The notes beneath the pieces are model-generated. The model was not told the origin of the DNA and did no database searches. It saw nothing but the letters and a program-made list of their open reading frames with translations. DNA of 64,000 nt from an uncultured Actinomycetes bacterium (GTDB taxonomy: Bacteria > Actinomycetota > Actinomycetes > Nanopelagicales > Nanopelagicaceae). Both the position numbers and the translations under genes were made by a program. The stretch spans positions 1 through 64,000 of the forward strand of contig CAILJM010000023.1 of the NCBI GenBank assembly GCA_903834515.1, given 5' to 3'. Below, in pieces: positions 9,405 through 18,209 of this stretch (positions are counted from its first letter, which is position 1; the number at the start of each line of letters is the position of its first letter).

Positions 9405-11480
9405 GTGGCAACTAAAACTAATAACGAGGTCTCGGCCGATAATCAATACACAGCTAAAGATCTTGCAGTCCTTGAGGGATTAGATGCCGTTCGCAAACGT
9501 CCTGGTATGTATATCGGCACAACCGACTCCCGCGGCCTCATGCATTGCTTGTGGGAAATCATTGATAACTCGGTTGATGAGGCGCTCGCTGGCTTCTGTA
9601 CAAGCATCGAGATCAATCTTGAAGCCGATGGCTCGGTTGAAGTTCATGATAACGGTCGAGGAATTCCGGTTGATAAGGAGCCAAAGACTGGCCTCACCGG
9701 CGTTGAGGTTGTCTTTACGAAATTGCATGCTGGCGGAAAATTCGGCGGTGGTTCATATGCCGCATCCGGTGGATTGCATGGCGTAGGTGCATCTGTCGTG
9801 AATGCGCTCGCTTCGCGCCTTGACGTTGAAGTTGACCGAAATGGAAAGATTTATTGGATGTCCTTCCAGCGAGGTAATGCTGGAATCTTTGATGGCGATG
9901 GCCCAAAGGCTGCCTTTGAAGAGTCCTCCGGACTTCGCCAAATCGGAAAAGTTGCAGCAAAGGTAACGGGCACTCGTGTGAAATGGTGGTTTGACCGCCA
10001 GATCTTCCTCAAGGAGGCCGAACTCTCGATTGAGGATATCTACGCTCGCGCGCGTCAAACATCGTATTTGGTACCTGGCCTGACGCTCGTCGTCAATGAC
10101 AACCGCACCAAGAGCAAGAGTTCGGAGACCTTCTTCCATAAAGGTGGCATCTCTGAGTTCTGTTCATTCTTACGTCCAGATGAACCGGTCGGCGAGGTTA
10201 TTCGTATCTCCGGTAGCGGTGAATATACCGAGACTGTTCCGGTGCTCGATGACAAGGGCCACATGATGCCAACCGAAGTTGCTCGAACGATGGGCGTGGA
10301 CATTGCAATGCAATGGGGAAATGGTTACGAGACCACGACATCCTCTTTTGTAAATATTATCTCGACGCCAAAAGGTGGAACACATACTCAGGGATTTGAA
10401 CGTGCAATCACTAAAGTGATGAACGATTTCCTTCGTTCTACAAAGACGCTGAAGAACAATGAAGCAGATGTCATAAAGGACGATGTGCTCGAAGGTCTTA
10501 CAGCGGTAGTGACAGTTCGCATGTCTGAGCCTCAATTTGAAGGCCAGACAAAGGAAGTACTCGGTACTGCAGCTGCCACGAAGATTGTGGCCACGGTTGT
10601 TGCGGAAGAGATGGAAAAATTCTTCAACACCACCAAGCGAATTGAGAAAGCAACCGGAAAGTTGATTCTCGAGAAGGTTGCGAATGCCTCTCGAACTCGA
10701 GTTTCCGCGCGGGCTCATAAAGAGTTGCAACGCCGTAAAAATGCTCTGGAATCCTCATCCCTTCCAACCAAATTGTCAGATTGTCGCTCTGATGACACTG
10801 GGCGTACCGAACTCTTTATCGTTGAGGGAGATTCCGCGCTCGGCACTACGAAGGCCGCTCGAAACTCTGAATTTCAGGCGATCCTTCCGATCCGTGGAAA
10901 GATTCTCAATGTCCAGAAGGCATCGCTTTCGCAGATGCTTGAAAATACCGAATGTGCATCCATTATTCAGGTGATTGGCGCAGGTTCTGGAAAGTCATTC
11001 TCACTTGAGGATGCTCGCTACGGCCGAATAATTCTTATGTCCGATGCTGATGTCGACGGTGCTCACATCCGATGCCTTCTTCTGACTCTGCTCTGCAGGT
11101 ATATGCGGCCATTGATTGAAGATGGTCGAGTCTTTGCTGCAATTCCGCCACTTCATCGCATCGATGTGGTGGGTGGAAAGCGGGGCGAGGTTCATTACAC
11201 CTACTCAGATGATGAGATGAAGCGAGTTCTCGCTGAACTCACGAAGAATGGGAAGCGTTGGAAAGAGCCGGTTCAGCGGTACAAAGGCTTGGGCGAGATG
11301 GATGCTGATCAATTGCGCGAGACAACAATGGATCCAGAGAAGCGCACCCTTCGTCGTATAACAATGAACGATGCCACAGCTGCCGAGGCGATGTTCGAAC
11401 TCCTCATGGGAAACGACGTCGCGCCGCGCAAAGAATTCATTGCTACTGCCGAGATCGATCGCGATCGCATTGACGCGTAA
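9405..11480 (+). CDS. parE: DNA topoisomerase IV subunit B (ParE-type)
   Basis: The 691-residue ATPase subunit of a type IIA topoisomerase. The GHKL domain has DNSVDEA, VHDNGRGIP and GGLHGVGASVVNA. The TOPRIM domain has VEGDSALGTTKAARNSEFQ, LPIRGKILNVQKA and DADVDGAHIR. EGDSALG instead of EGDSAGG is the form typical of the actinobacterial ParE-like second GyrB. It pairs with parC at 13385-14887, which is on the opposite strand with an acyltransferase gene between them. Start is GTG without a ribosome-binding site. Its last codons sit in an 11-bp tandem repeat. Together the two should decatenate daughter chromosomes. Confidence 0.92.
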   Translation: MATKTNNEVSADNQYTAKDLAVLEGLDAVRKRPGMYIGTTDSRGLMHCLWEIIDNSVDEALAGFCTSIEINLEADGSVEVHDNGRGIPVDKEPKTGLTGVEVVFTKLHAGGKFGGGSYAASGGLHGVGASVVNALASRLDVEVDRNGKIYWMSFQRGNAGIFDGDGPKAAFEESSGLRQIGKVAAKVTGTRVKWWFDRQIFLKEAELSIEDIYARARQTSYLVPGLTLVVNDNRTKSKSSETFFHKGGISEFCSFLRPDEPVGEVIRISGSGEYTETVPVLDDKGHMMPTEVARTMGVDIAMQWGNGYETTTSSFVNIISTPKGGTHTQGFERAITKVMNDFLRSTKTLKNNEADVIKDDVLEGLTAVVTVRMSEPQFEGQTKEVLGTAAATKIVATVVAEEMEKFFNTTKRIEKATGKLILEKVANASRTRVSARAHKELQRRKNALESSSLPTKLSDCRSDDTGRTELFIVEGDSALGTTKAARNSEFQAILPIRGKILNVQKASLSQMLENTECASIIQVIGAGSGKSFSLEDARYGRIILMSDADVDGAHIRCLLLTLLCRYMRPLIEDGRVFAAIPPLHRIDVVGGKRGEVHYTYSDDEMKRVLAELTKNGKRWKEPVQRYKGLGEMDADQLRETTMDPEKRTLRRITMNDATAAEAMFELLMGNDVAPRKEFIATAEIDRDRIDA

Positions 11481-11501
11481 TTGAAGCGTAATTGACGCGT
11501 A
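11469..11501. repeat. 11-bp tandem repeat spanning the parE stop codon
   Basis: Three copies of ATTGACGCGTA (middle copy with one change). The parE TAA stop at 11478-11480 lies in the first copy, so the stop region itself has been multiplied. Confidence 0.85.
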
Positions 11502-11546
11502 AGTGATGCTTGCTAGGTGACCAGTAAAAGTACTTCGGAAATGTTC

Positions 11547-11552
11547 TAGAGT
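11547..11552 (+). promoter_or_regulatory. -10 element of leaderless acyltransferase gene
   Basis: TAGAGT with seven bases to the ATG at 11560 and no ribosome-binding site. Confidence 0.5.
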
Positions 11553-11559
11553 GTGAGCC

Positions 11560-13380
11560 ATGAAGCGCACCGATATCCAAGCGCTTCGTGGCTTCGCGGT
11601 TTTAGCGGTCCTTCTCTTTCATATCCAAGTGAGCGCCGTCAAAGGTGGGTTTCTCGGCGTCGATATATTCTTTGTGATCTCGGGATTTGTCATTACCGAT
11701 CGACTTGCTCGCGCCGAAGGAACTTTGCGATTCCAAATAGTTGATTTCTATCGACGTCGAGCCAAGCGCATTCTTCCATCCTCACTTCTGGTCATCATCC
11801 TTACGACAGTCATGGCACGGATCTATCTTGCGCCTATTTCATTCTCCCGTTTTAGGTTTGATGCGCTATGGACTGCATTATTTGCAGGGAATATTCGCTT
11901 CGCGGCGCAAGGTAATAACTATCTCGATCAAACGTTAAGCCCAACCCCGTTTTTACATTATTGGTCACTCGGCGTGGAAGAGCAGTTCTATCTTCTCTGG
12001 CCGATCATCTTTCTCTTAATCGTCAAGCGACGTCGTTGGCTCTTGGCACCCTTGCTCCTCCTTTCCACTCTCTTTGCGATCTGGTACACCAACATGGCGC
12101 CAGTGAACTCCTTCTACCTCCCATTTTCACGAGCTTGGGAATTCTTGGCTGGAATCGTGGTGGCACTTGTTGTACCTCGATTTACTCGCGGTTCGAATCT
12201 CGTCGCACTCTTCGGGTGGATCGGGGTCACCATCTCCATCTTCGCCATCGGCTCTCATGACAAGGTGCCGGGGCTCACTACGCTGATTCCCGTAGTGAGC
12301 GCCGCCTTTATTCTGAGCGCAAGAAGGAATTTCTCTTGGCTAACTCCCTTTGAAAAATTAGGCGATTATTCTTATGCGATCTATCTGATTCACTGGCCGC
12401 TTGTTGTTTTCGCGCTCTCTCGTTATCAAGGAATTAATCTTCGTTCGCAGATATTAATTTTTTGCGCAGCGCTCATTGGCGGGTATCTCATATCTAGGTT
12501 CATCGAGAATCCTTTTAGATTTAATTCGCGCCTCTCGCTCACTCTGCCGAAATGGGGAGCGGCTATTGCCGCAACGTTATCCCTCGTGCTTTTGAGCGGT
12601 TCGATTCCGTTCTCATATGGAAAATCGAATTCGATCCAACTCGATCTCACCGTTCCGATCATTTATTCCGATCATTGTCACTTAGATTTTGGGGTTTCAA
12701 CTCCAAGTTCTGCCTGTCTATTTGGCGACACTCATTCAAGCACTGAAGTGGTCTTGACTGGAGATTCACATGCCGCTCAGTGGTTTCCTGCCTTCGTCCT
12801 CATAGCAAAGAGAAGACATTGGAAATTGCTATCGCTGACCAAATCGTCTTGTCCTGCTTCGGTTCTCGCAACGTATCGAAATGGCATTTCGGATAAAGCC
12901 TGTGTTTCATGGCAAAAATTCGTCGCCCACAAAATTGCTCAGGATCAACCTGCAAAGGTCTTCATTACATCCTTCAGCGAATATACATATCCGTTAGCCA
13001 GCCAACGGAAGGGCTCAAGTTACCCATCGCGCTTTGCGGCTGGTGAAGTTGAATTTATCCGTTCGCTTGGGCTGCCGATGAGCTCGATCTATCTATTAGA
13101 AGATACGCCGCAACCGTCGCAGAATATTCCTGAATGCCTTTCAAGGAATACCGGCAAGAGCCAGGCCTGTGATTTTCCAGCGCATAGATCAGATGCCACG
13201 CGTGCAATGAGAAAATCCCTAACGGGATTGGGTATTCACTATCTCAGCCTCCAAGATGTGCTCTGTCCGAACGGCACCTGTACCTCGATCTACGCCGGTC
13301 GAAATGCCTACCGAGATGGATCGCATATCAGCGTGAGCACTTCGGTGGCTCTCACCTCGTACTTAAATTCGCGGTTGTAA
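11560..13380 (+). CDS. OafA/YrhL-type membrane acyltransferase with SGNH domain
   Basis: This 606-residue protein has two parts. The N-terminal acyltransferase-3 membrane domain (about 1-350, roughly ten helices) starts with RTDIQALRGFAVLAVLLFHI, followed by GGFLGVDIFFVISGF. The extracytoplasmic C-terminal SGNH-hydrolase-like domain has its nucleophile block GDSHAAQWFP near residue 400 and the distal D-x2-H in DGSHIS near the end. Such two-domain proteins O-acetylate cell-surface polysaccharides or peptidoglycan using acyl groups moved across the membrane. The acceptor is unknown. It sits between the two topoisomerase IV genes and ends four bases from the parC stop. Confidence 0.88.
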   Translation: MKRTDIQALRGFAVLAVLLFHIQVSAVKGGFLGVDIFFVISGFVITDRLARAEGTLRFQIVDFYRRRAKRILPSSLLVIILTTVMARIYLAPISFSRFRFDALWTALFAGNIRFAAQGNNYLDQTLSPTPFLHYWSLGVEEQFYLLWPIIFLLIVKRRRWLLAPLLLLSTLFAIWYTNMAPVNSFYLPFSRAWEFLAGIVVALVVPRFTRGSNLVALFGWIGVTISIFAIGSHDKVPGLTTLIPVVSAAFILSARRNFSWLTPFEKLGDYSYAIYLIHWPLVVFALSRYQGINLRSQILIFCAALIGGYLISRFIENPFRFNSRLSLTLPKWGAAIAATLSLVLLSGSIPFSYGKSNSIQLDLTVPIIYSDHCHLDFGVSTPSSACLFGDTHSSTEVVLTGDSHAAQWFPAFVLIAKRRHWKLLSLTKSSCPASVLATYRNGISDKACVSWQKFVAHKIAQDQPAKVFITSFSEYTYPLASQRKGSSYPSRFAAGEVEFIRSLGLPMSSIYLLEDTPQPSQNIPECLSRNTGKSQACDFPAHRSDATRAMRKSLTGLGIHYLSLQDVLCPNGTCTSIYAGRNAYRDGSHISVSTSVALTSYLNSRL

Positions 13381-13384
13381 GCGG

Positions 13385-14887
13385 CTATTCACCAATCCGA
13401 CTTCGCCGTGGAGTCGCAAAATTCTTTGCAACCTCAGTGAGTTCGGTAGAAACTTGTTTGCGAATAGCTTCTTCTGAAGACAGGAGCGTCTGCAGAGCCT
13501 TGATCGTGGAATTCAATTCTTTCTGTTCAGTTTCAAGCTCAAGTTTGCTCATCTTGGTAAGTCGACGAAGTGGCATATCCAGGATGTAGGTAGCCTGTTC
13601 GTCTGAGAGTTTGAATGATTTGATCAAATCTGATTTTGCGGTGGCAGCGTCATCTGATGCCCGAATGATCTTGATGACCTTATCGATGTCGATAATTGCT
13701 TTGAGTAATCCGTCTACAAGGTTGAGTCTGCCCTGGGCTTTGCCGAGGCGGAATTCAGAACGTCGGCGGACAACATCGATTCGGTGATCAATGAAGACTT
13801 GCAGAAGCTCTTTAAGGCCGAGAGTTTGCGGCCGACCGTTTACGAGTGCCACGGCATTCACGGAGAATTGATCCTCCATGGGAGTGAGTTTGTAGAGCTT
13901 CTCCAATATCTCTTCAGGTTCATATCCGTTTTTGATTTCAACAACAACTTTTGTGCCTTGCTGTCCATCGGAGAGATCTACGATGTCAGAGATTCCCTGA
14001 ATCTTCTTTGCCTTGACGAGGTCCGCAATCTTCTCGACAACTTTTTCTGGTCCTATATTGAATGGAAATTCCGTGATCACAATTCCTTGCTTGCGGGTAG
14101 TGACCTTCTCAACAACTGCGGTCGCACGTACCTTGAATGAACCTCGACCTGTCGCGTATGCCTCTTCGACTCCAGAGAGTCCCACGATTTCACCACCAGT
14201 TGGGAAATCAGGGGCTGGAATAAATTTCATCAGTGCTTTGAGAGTTGCTTTTGGATTATCGATGAGGTGCTTTGTTGCGGCAACTACTTCTCCAAGATTA
14301 TGTGGAGCCATGTTGGTCGCCATGCCTACTGCGATTCCGGTAGCACCGTTCACAAGCAGATTTGGAAATGCTGCTGGGAGGACGAGTGGTTCAAGGAGCT
14401 GACCGTCGTAGTTTCCGCCAAAGTCGACTGTGTTCTCATCAGATTCGTTCACCATGGCGAGTGCAGCTGGAGCAAGGCGTGCCTCGGTGTAACGCATTGC
14501 GGCAGGGCCGGCATCGAGTGAGCCAAAGTTTCCGTGGCCATCAATGAGTGGAAGGCGGGTGGTAAAAGGTTGTGCTAGACGAACTGCAGCGTCGTAAATG
14601 GCGCCATCTCCATGTGGATGCAACTTACCCATCACTTCACCGACTACACGGGCACATTTCACGTGGCCCTTATCGGGGCGCAGCCCCATATCGAACATCA
14701 TGTGGAGAATTCGTCGCTGAACAGGTTTCAATCCATCGCGGGCATCCGGGAGAGCGCGAGAGTAGATAACCGAGTACGCGTACTCGAGAAAAGATTCGGA
14801 CATCTCTGATGAAACATCGATATCGACGATCTTTCCTGGGTTCTCACCTGGTTTTGGGAGAACGGCCTTGGGTGTCTTAGTTGCCAT
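13385..14887 (-). CDS. parC: DNA topoisomerase IV subunit A, lacking the C-terminal domain
   Basis: The breakage-reunion subunit that cuts and rejoins DNA with ParE. The winged-helix domain and active-site tyrosine are present (AMRYTEARLAP), as are the quinolone-region HPHGDGAIYDA and the tower and coiled coil. The protein stops at residue 500, just after NFATPRRSRIGE. That point corresponds to the conserved junction where GyrA/ParC proteins normally continue into a beta-pinwheel DNA-wrapping domain of about 300 residues. No remnant of that domain is seen past the stop, where the convergent acyltransferase gene ends. The catalytic core is intact, so it is likely functional. CTD-less ParC forms are known in chlamydiae. 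Confidence 0.9.
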   Translation of the reverse strand: MATKTPKAVLPKPGENPGKIVDIDVSSEMSESFLEYAYSVIYSRALPDARDGLKPVQRRILHMMFDMGLRPDKGHVKCARVVGEVMGKLHPHGDGAIYDAAVRLAQPFTTRLPLIDGHGNFGSLDAGPAAMRYTEARLAPAALAMVNESDENTVDFGGNYDGQLLEPLVLPAAFPNLLVNGATGIAVGMATNMAPHNLGEVVAATKHLIDNPKATLKALMKFIPAPDFPTGGEIVGLSGVEEAYATGRGSFKVRATAVVEKVTTRKQGIVITEFPFNIGPEKVVEKIADLVKAKKIQGISDIVDLSDGQQGTKVVVEIKNGYEPEEILEKLYKLTPMEDQFSVNAVALVNGRPQTLGLKELLQVFIDHRIDVVRRRSEFRLGKAQGRLNLVDGLLKAIIDIDKVIKIIRASDDAATAKSDLIKSFKLSDEQATYILDMPLRRLTKMSKLELETEQKELNSTIKALQTLLSSEEAIRKQVSTELTEVAKNFATPRRSRIGE

Positions 14888-14942
14888 GAGGCGTATCTTG
14901 CCAAGTAAGGCGGCTAAACAAGGGGAGCGACTCGATTTGCCG

Positions 14943-15000
14943 GGAGTGACCTGGAACGACCTGGAGTGACCTGGAACGACCTGGAGTGACCTGGAATAAC
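14943..15000. repeat. 10-bp-period CCTGG tandem repeat upstream of parC
   Basis: Alternating GAGTGACCTG and GAACGACCTG units place TGG at 14952, 14962, 14972, 14982 and 14992, exactly every 10 bases. It lies between the divergent parC and phosphodiesterase genes. Its CCTGG core and period recall the repeat at 63281-63370. Confidence 0.9.
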
Positions 15001-15083
15001 GGGGCGGTCAAGATCAGCGAAATGAGTGATCTGCAACCCACATTGGCGTGCATGGCCCGCACCAATGGGATGATACGTGGGTG

Positions 15084-16172
15084 ATGGCAGCCGGATTAGC
15101 TCAACTTTCGCAATCAATATTTGCATCACTGGGAGTTCAAGGTGCGACAAATGCATTGGCTCTTGATGAGAGCAAGAAGACTGCGTTAATCCTGATAGAT
15201 GGTCTCGGTTTCCGCGCCTTAAAAGAGCATCAGTCCCAATTTCCAATTTTCAAGAGTTTTGTGGAGCACGAAGCTCTCTCATCACACTTTCCGACAACCA
15301 CGGCGACAAATCTGGTCTCACTCGGCACAGGTGAACTTCCTGGGGTTCATGGGATGCTCGGTTACACCGTTAGAGTTCCACGCTCTGGCGAGCCAGGTCG
15401 CTTACTCAATGCTCTCAAATGGGATGAGCGAGTAGATCCGGTCATGTGGCAAAAAGTTCCGACTCTCTTTGAGCGAGCAAGAGAGCAGGGATTGCATGTA
15501 TCGCATATTGCCGAGAAGCGATATGAAGGAAGTGGATTTACCAGAGCAGGAATGCGCGGCGCTGAATATCTAGGTGCAAATCACATTTCAGATATGGTTG
15601 AGAAAGCCGTTAGCAGTACGCGACAAGATGGCTCGTACTCGTACATATACCTCAATAATGTAGATAAATCTGGACACAGCGACGGAGTTGGATCCGAGAA
15701 GTGGCTTACCGCACTGGGATTTGTCTCCGAGCTTCTCACATCGCTTGTAGAAAAATTACCGCGTGATACTCAGCTCTACCTGACTGCTGATCATGGAATG
15801 ATCAACGCATCTGAAAAAATAATATTGGGTCAGGAGAACCCATTATTGGAGAATGTCACTCTTATTGGCGGAGAAGCGAGGGCTCGTCATATATATCTTC
15901 GCGAAGGCTCCACAGAGGATTCCGTCGCCCAATGGCGCGAATACTTAGGAGAGAAGGCAGATATCTATACTCACGAGGATGCACAACTCCTATTCGGAGG
16001 CGTTGTTACGGAGGACTCCCTCGATCGCATGGGAGATCTTGTTGTAGTTCCACGAGATGGTCTAGTTTTGCTCGACCCAGCCATTGCCGCCCGAGAAAGT
16101 TTGATGGTCGGTCACCACGGAGGTCTTACTCAGGACGAGGTTCTGATCCCTCTTCTTTCTTACCGAACATGA
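15084..16172 (+). CDS. Alkaline phosphatase superfamily protein (phosphodiesterase/nucleotide pyrophosphatase-like)
   Basis: A soluble hydrolase of the alkaline phosphatase superfamily, type I phosphodiesterase branch. It shows the first metal site and nucleophile region (LILIDGLGFRAL, then FPTTTATNLVSLGTG with the Thr nucleophile in the TTT run), a middle metal segment YLNNVDKSGHSDG and the late TADHGM and HHGG histidines. In actinobacteria this gene commonly sits beside sepH, as here. The reading frame is open from a GTG at 15048; I chose the ATG at 15084 because the conserved part starts soon after, but the start is uncertain. Its 3' end overlaps sepH by 47 bases on the other strand. The substrate is unknown. 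Confidence 0.85.
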   Translation: MAAGLAQLSQSIFASLGVQGATNALALDESKKTALILIDGLGFRALKEHQSQFPIFKSFVEHEALSSHFPTTTATNLVSLGTGELPGVHGMLGYTVRVPRSGEPGRLLNALKWDERVDPVMWQKVPTLFERAREQGLHVSHIAEKRYEGSGFTRAGMRGAEYLGANHISDMVEKAVSSTRQDGSYSYIYLNNVDKSGHSDGVGSEKWLTALGFVSELLTSLVEKLPRDTQLYLTADHGMINASEKIILGQENPLLENVTLIGGEARARHIYLREGSTEDSVAQWREYLGEKADIYTHEDAQLLFGGVVTEDSLDRMGDLVVVPRDGLVLLDPAIAARESLMVGHHGGLTQDEVLIPLLSYRT

Positions 16173-16974
16173 TGTCATCCCATGATGGAATACGGATTCG
16201 TTTTGTCACTCCATCACGTTTCGCTTCAGGTTCTACATCTTCGCGAGTTGGGGTCAGATCCTCTGAAGGGCTCGTAGCGACTGATTGCAATGGTGTTGTA
16301 GAAATTCTAATTGGCTCTTCTGGTTTTACTGCGACGAGTCTTGGCGCAGGATTGGAGCCCTGTCCCTCGGCCGGAAAGACCATTCCGTGCGATGGCGTCG
16401 CAGGTCGTGAAGGCTTCTCCTCGCCGCAAATCCATCGAGCACCTTCATCTTCTGTCACCAGGGTACGGTTATTTGGGTCAAAGGCCCAGTTCGCTTCACC
16501 TGATCCAGTCGAAATTGGGTAGCTCAAAATAATGTTCCAGAGGCCATCATCGCGCCTCCAGGTATTCCATTCGACGAGTTGCATATCGACGCCGCGCGGC
16601 GCGAGTTGCGCGATCGTTGCCGCCATCAATGTGGGCGAGTGTGGATCGCGACGGAGAGATGTCTCTAATGCGAGCCCAATGACAAAGGCGCGCTCTTGCA
16701 TGATCGGACCAGAGAACTTCTCAATCTTTTCTACATCCCACTCTGTTGAGCGCGAAATAGAGTCTGCAGATTCGCCGGCTCGAAGTCGTGATTGAATCTC
16801 TTTTACAGAGGTAAAAACTAGATCTTCTGCGGCAGCGACAGCCACGAGTCGAGGTTGATTGATCGTTGCGCGAAGATGGTCACTAATGCGAAGTGAGTAG
16901 CTAGTGCCCTCTTGATCAGCAAGCTCGAGTTCGGTTCCATCCTCGGAGCGACCAATGAGTCGAAGATCTTTCAT
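16126..16974 (-). CDS. sepH: Septation protein SepH (DUF3071)
   Basis: SepH stimulates FtsZ assembly at division sites in actinobacteria. The 282-residue product begins with MKDLRLIGRSEDGTELEL, matching the conserved DUF3071 N-terminal domain that carries a helix-turn-helix (about residues 50-110). A Pro/Ser/Glu-rich disordered region follows, and the protein ends with a short basic tail (TKRIRIPSWDDIMFG), as in known SepH proteins. TACTCT lies six bases before the ATG, so the mRNA is probably leaderless. The neighbouring phosphodiesterase gene is a conserved partner. Confidence 0.9.
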   Translation of the reverse strand: MKDLRLIGRSEDGTELELADQEGTSYSLRISDHLRATINQPRLVAVAAAEDLVFTSVKEIQSRLRAGESADSISRSTEWDVEKIEKFSGPIMQERAFVIGLALETSLRRDPHSPTLMAATIAQLAPRGVDMQLVEWNTWRRDDGLWNIILSYPISTGSGEANWAFDPNNRTLVTEDEGARWICGEEKPSRPATPSHGMVFPAEGQGSNPAPRLVAVKPEEPIRISTTPLQSVATSPSEDLTPTREDVEPEAKRDGVTKRIRIPSWDDIMFGKKEEGSEPRPE

Positions 16975-16980
16975 GGGGAA

Positions 16981-16986
16981 AGAGTA
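16981..16986 (-). promoter_or_regulatory. -10 element of leaderless sepH
   Basis: TACTCT on the reverse strand, six bases (TTCCCC) before the ATG at 16974. Confidence 0.5.
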
Positions 16987-16997
16987 GCCAATGAGAG

Positions 16998-18194
16998 CTA
17001 GTGGTGTTGGATCCGACGCCAGATCTTCGCATATGGCATGAGCGCAAGATTCGCTAAAACGAGCGAGCAGACCGGCACTATTAAGGCGGCTTTCGCGCCA
17101 CGAGTGTCGATGATGTGGCCCACGATCGGCCCTGGTAAGGCGCCACCAAAACTAAGCGCAGCGATTACCCACGCAAGTGTTTCGGTGATGCGGGCAGGAG
17201 GCGAGGATTTTTCTGCAACTCCATAGCCAGCCACGATAAGTGGAGCCACGCCAAAGCCACTTATAAAGAGCGCAAGAGTTAATTGCCAAATTGATTTCAC
17301 TGCGAGAAGCGGGATAGAAATAACAAGTATCGTCAACATCAAGAAGATAAATTTGCGCGAATCAGAAATTTTCCAGTGAATCGCGCCATTCGCAATTGCA
17401 GCGACGCCACTACCTGCTGCCCACAGCGCCAATACACCACCAAGGTAGGCCGACTTATGGAGCTCTTGAGTTAAACCGACTACCGCAAGATTCGTGGAAG
17501 AGAAGAAGGCGCCAACAAATATGAATGGAAGCGCCACTGCCTGAAGTTCTGAATGTTTTAAGACTGACCCATGTTTTTCGCCTTTGATCTTTGGGTGAAG
17601 TGGCGGTTCGCTCTCGCGTTCTCTAATGAAGAAGTAGGTGCCAGTCGACATAAATGCAAAGGCAAAAATTATTCCTGCCGCGGGTGCGATTGTGGTGGCC
17701 GCGACAGAAGCCACAAGTGGTCCAATGATGAAAATGACTTCATCGACAAGCGCCTCAAAACTATATGCAGTATTAATCAAGGCACGATCTTCGCCCAAGG
17801 CAAAGAGCCATCTACGTCTAACCATTCCTCCGATATTTACCGAAAAAAATTCACAGAGGAATATCGCACTCATCCATAGCCACTGAGGCCCGTGGCGCGA
17901 AATCACAGCAAGGAAGACCAACCCAAAACTCATATGTAGCGGGATATTTATTCGCAAAAGTGCCCGCTGACCGAATTGATCGGCAAATCGCGACCACATG
18001 GGGGAGAAGACGCTCGTGATCATTGCAGCGCCGGTAGCTACAAATCCGGCGAGCGTGTACTTGTGTGTCTGCGCGACGATCACCAGGGTCACCGCAAGTA
18101 AGGTCATGGAAATCGGCATTCGAGCCACAAATCCAGAGATAGAGAATCTCATTCCACCCGGGGTAGCGAAGAGTTTGCGATATGGCGTGAACAC
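16998..18194 (-). CDS. MFS transporter
   Basis: A 398-residue major facilitator protein with about twelve hydrophobic segments. After helix 2 it has SRFADQFGQRALLR, a loop-2/3 motif-A equivalent. A charged central loop (REREsEPPLHPK) separates the two halves. No substrate clue is seen in the sequence. The start codon is GTG, placed six bases after TAGAAT on the reverse strand. The divergent inositol-phosphatase gene begins only 15 bases away, and the two -10 elements overlap, so the pair likely shares one bidirectional promoter. Confidence 0.83.
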   Translation of the reverse strand: MFTPYRKLFATPGGMRFSISGFVARMPISMTLLAVTLVIVAQTHKYTLAGFVATGAAMITSVFSPMWSRFADQFGQRALLRINIPLHMSFGLVFLAVISRHGPQWLWMSAIFLCEFFSVNIGGMVRRRWLFALGEDRALINTAYSFEALVDEVIFIIGPLVASVAATTIAPAAGIIFAFAFMSTGTYFFIRERESEPPLHPKIKGEKHGSVLKHSELQAVALPFIFVGAFFSSTNLAVVGLTQELHKSAYLGGVLALWAAGSGVAAIANGAIHWKISDSRKFIFLMLTILVISIPLLAVKSIWQLTLALFISGFGVAPLIVAGYGVAEKSSPPARITETLAWVIAALSFGGALPGPIVGHIIDTRGAKAALIVPVCSLVLANLALMPYAKIWRRIQHH

Positions 18195-18197
18195 ACT

Positions 18198-18206
18198 TAG
18201 ATTCTA
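18198..18206. promoter_or_regulatory. Overlapping divergent -10 elements (bidirectional leaderless promoter)
   Basis: TAGATT (18198-18203, forward) and TAGAAT (18201-18206, reverse) overlap by three bases in the near-palindrome TTAGATTCTAA. Each is followed by exactly six bases and then a start codon: ATG at 18210 forward, GTG at 18194 reverse. Confidence 0.6.
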
Positions 18207-18209
18207 ACT

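Noticed and set aside
12180-12200. GGTTCGAATC resembling a tRNA T-loop
   Set aside because: It lies inside the acyltransferase coding sequence with no cloverleaf around it; no tRNA was found in the window.
11560-13380. Recent insertion of the acyltransferase gene by a mobile element
   Set aside because: No transposase, inverted repeat or target duplication was found around it; only its position between parE and parC is suggestive.
13385-14887. parC as a pseudogene
   Set aside because: All catalytic motifs are intact and the protein ends cleanly at a domain boundary, so a shortened functional gene is more likely.
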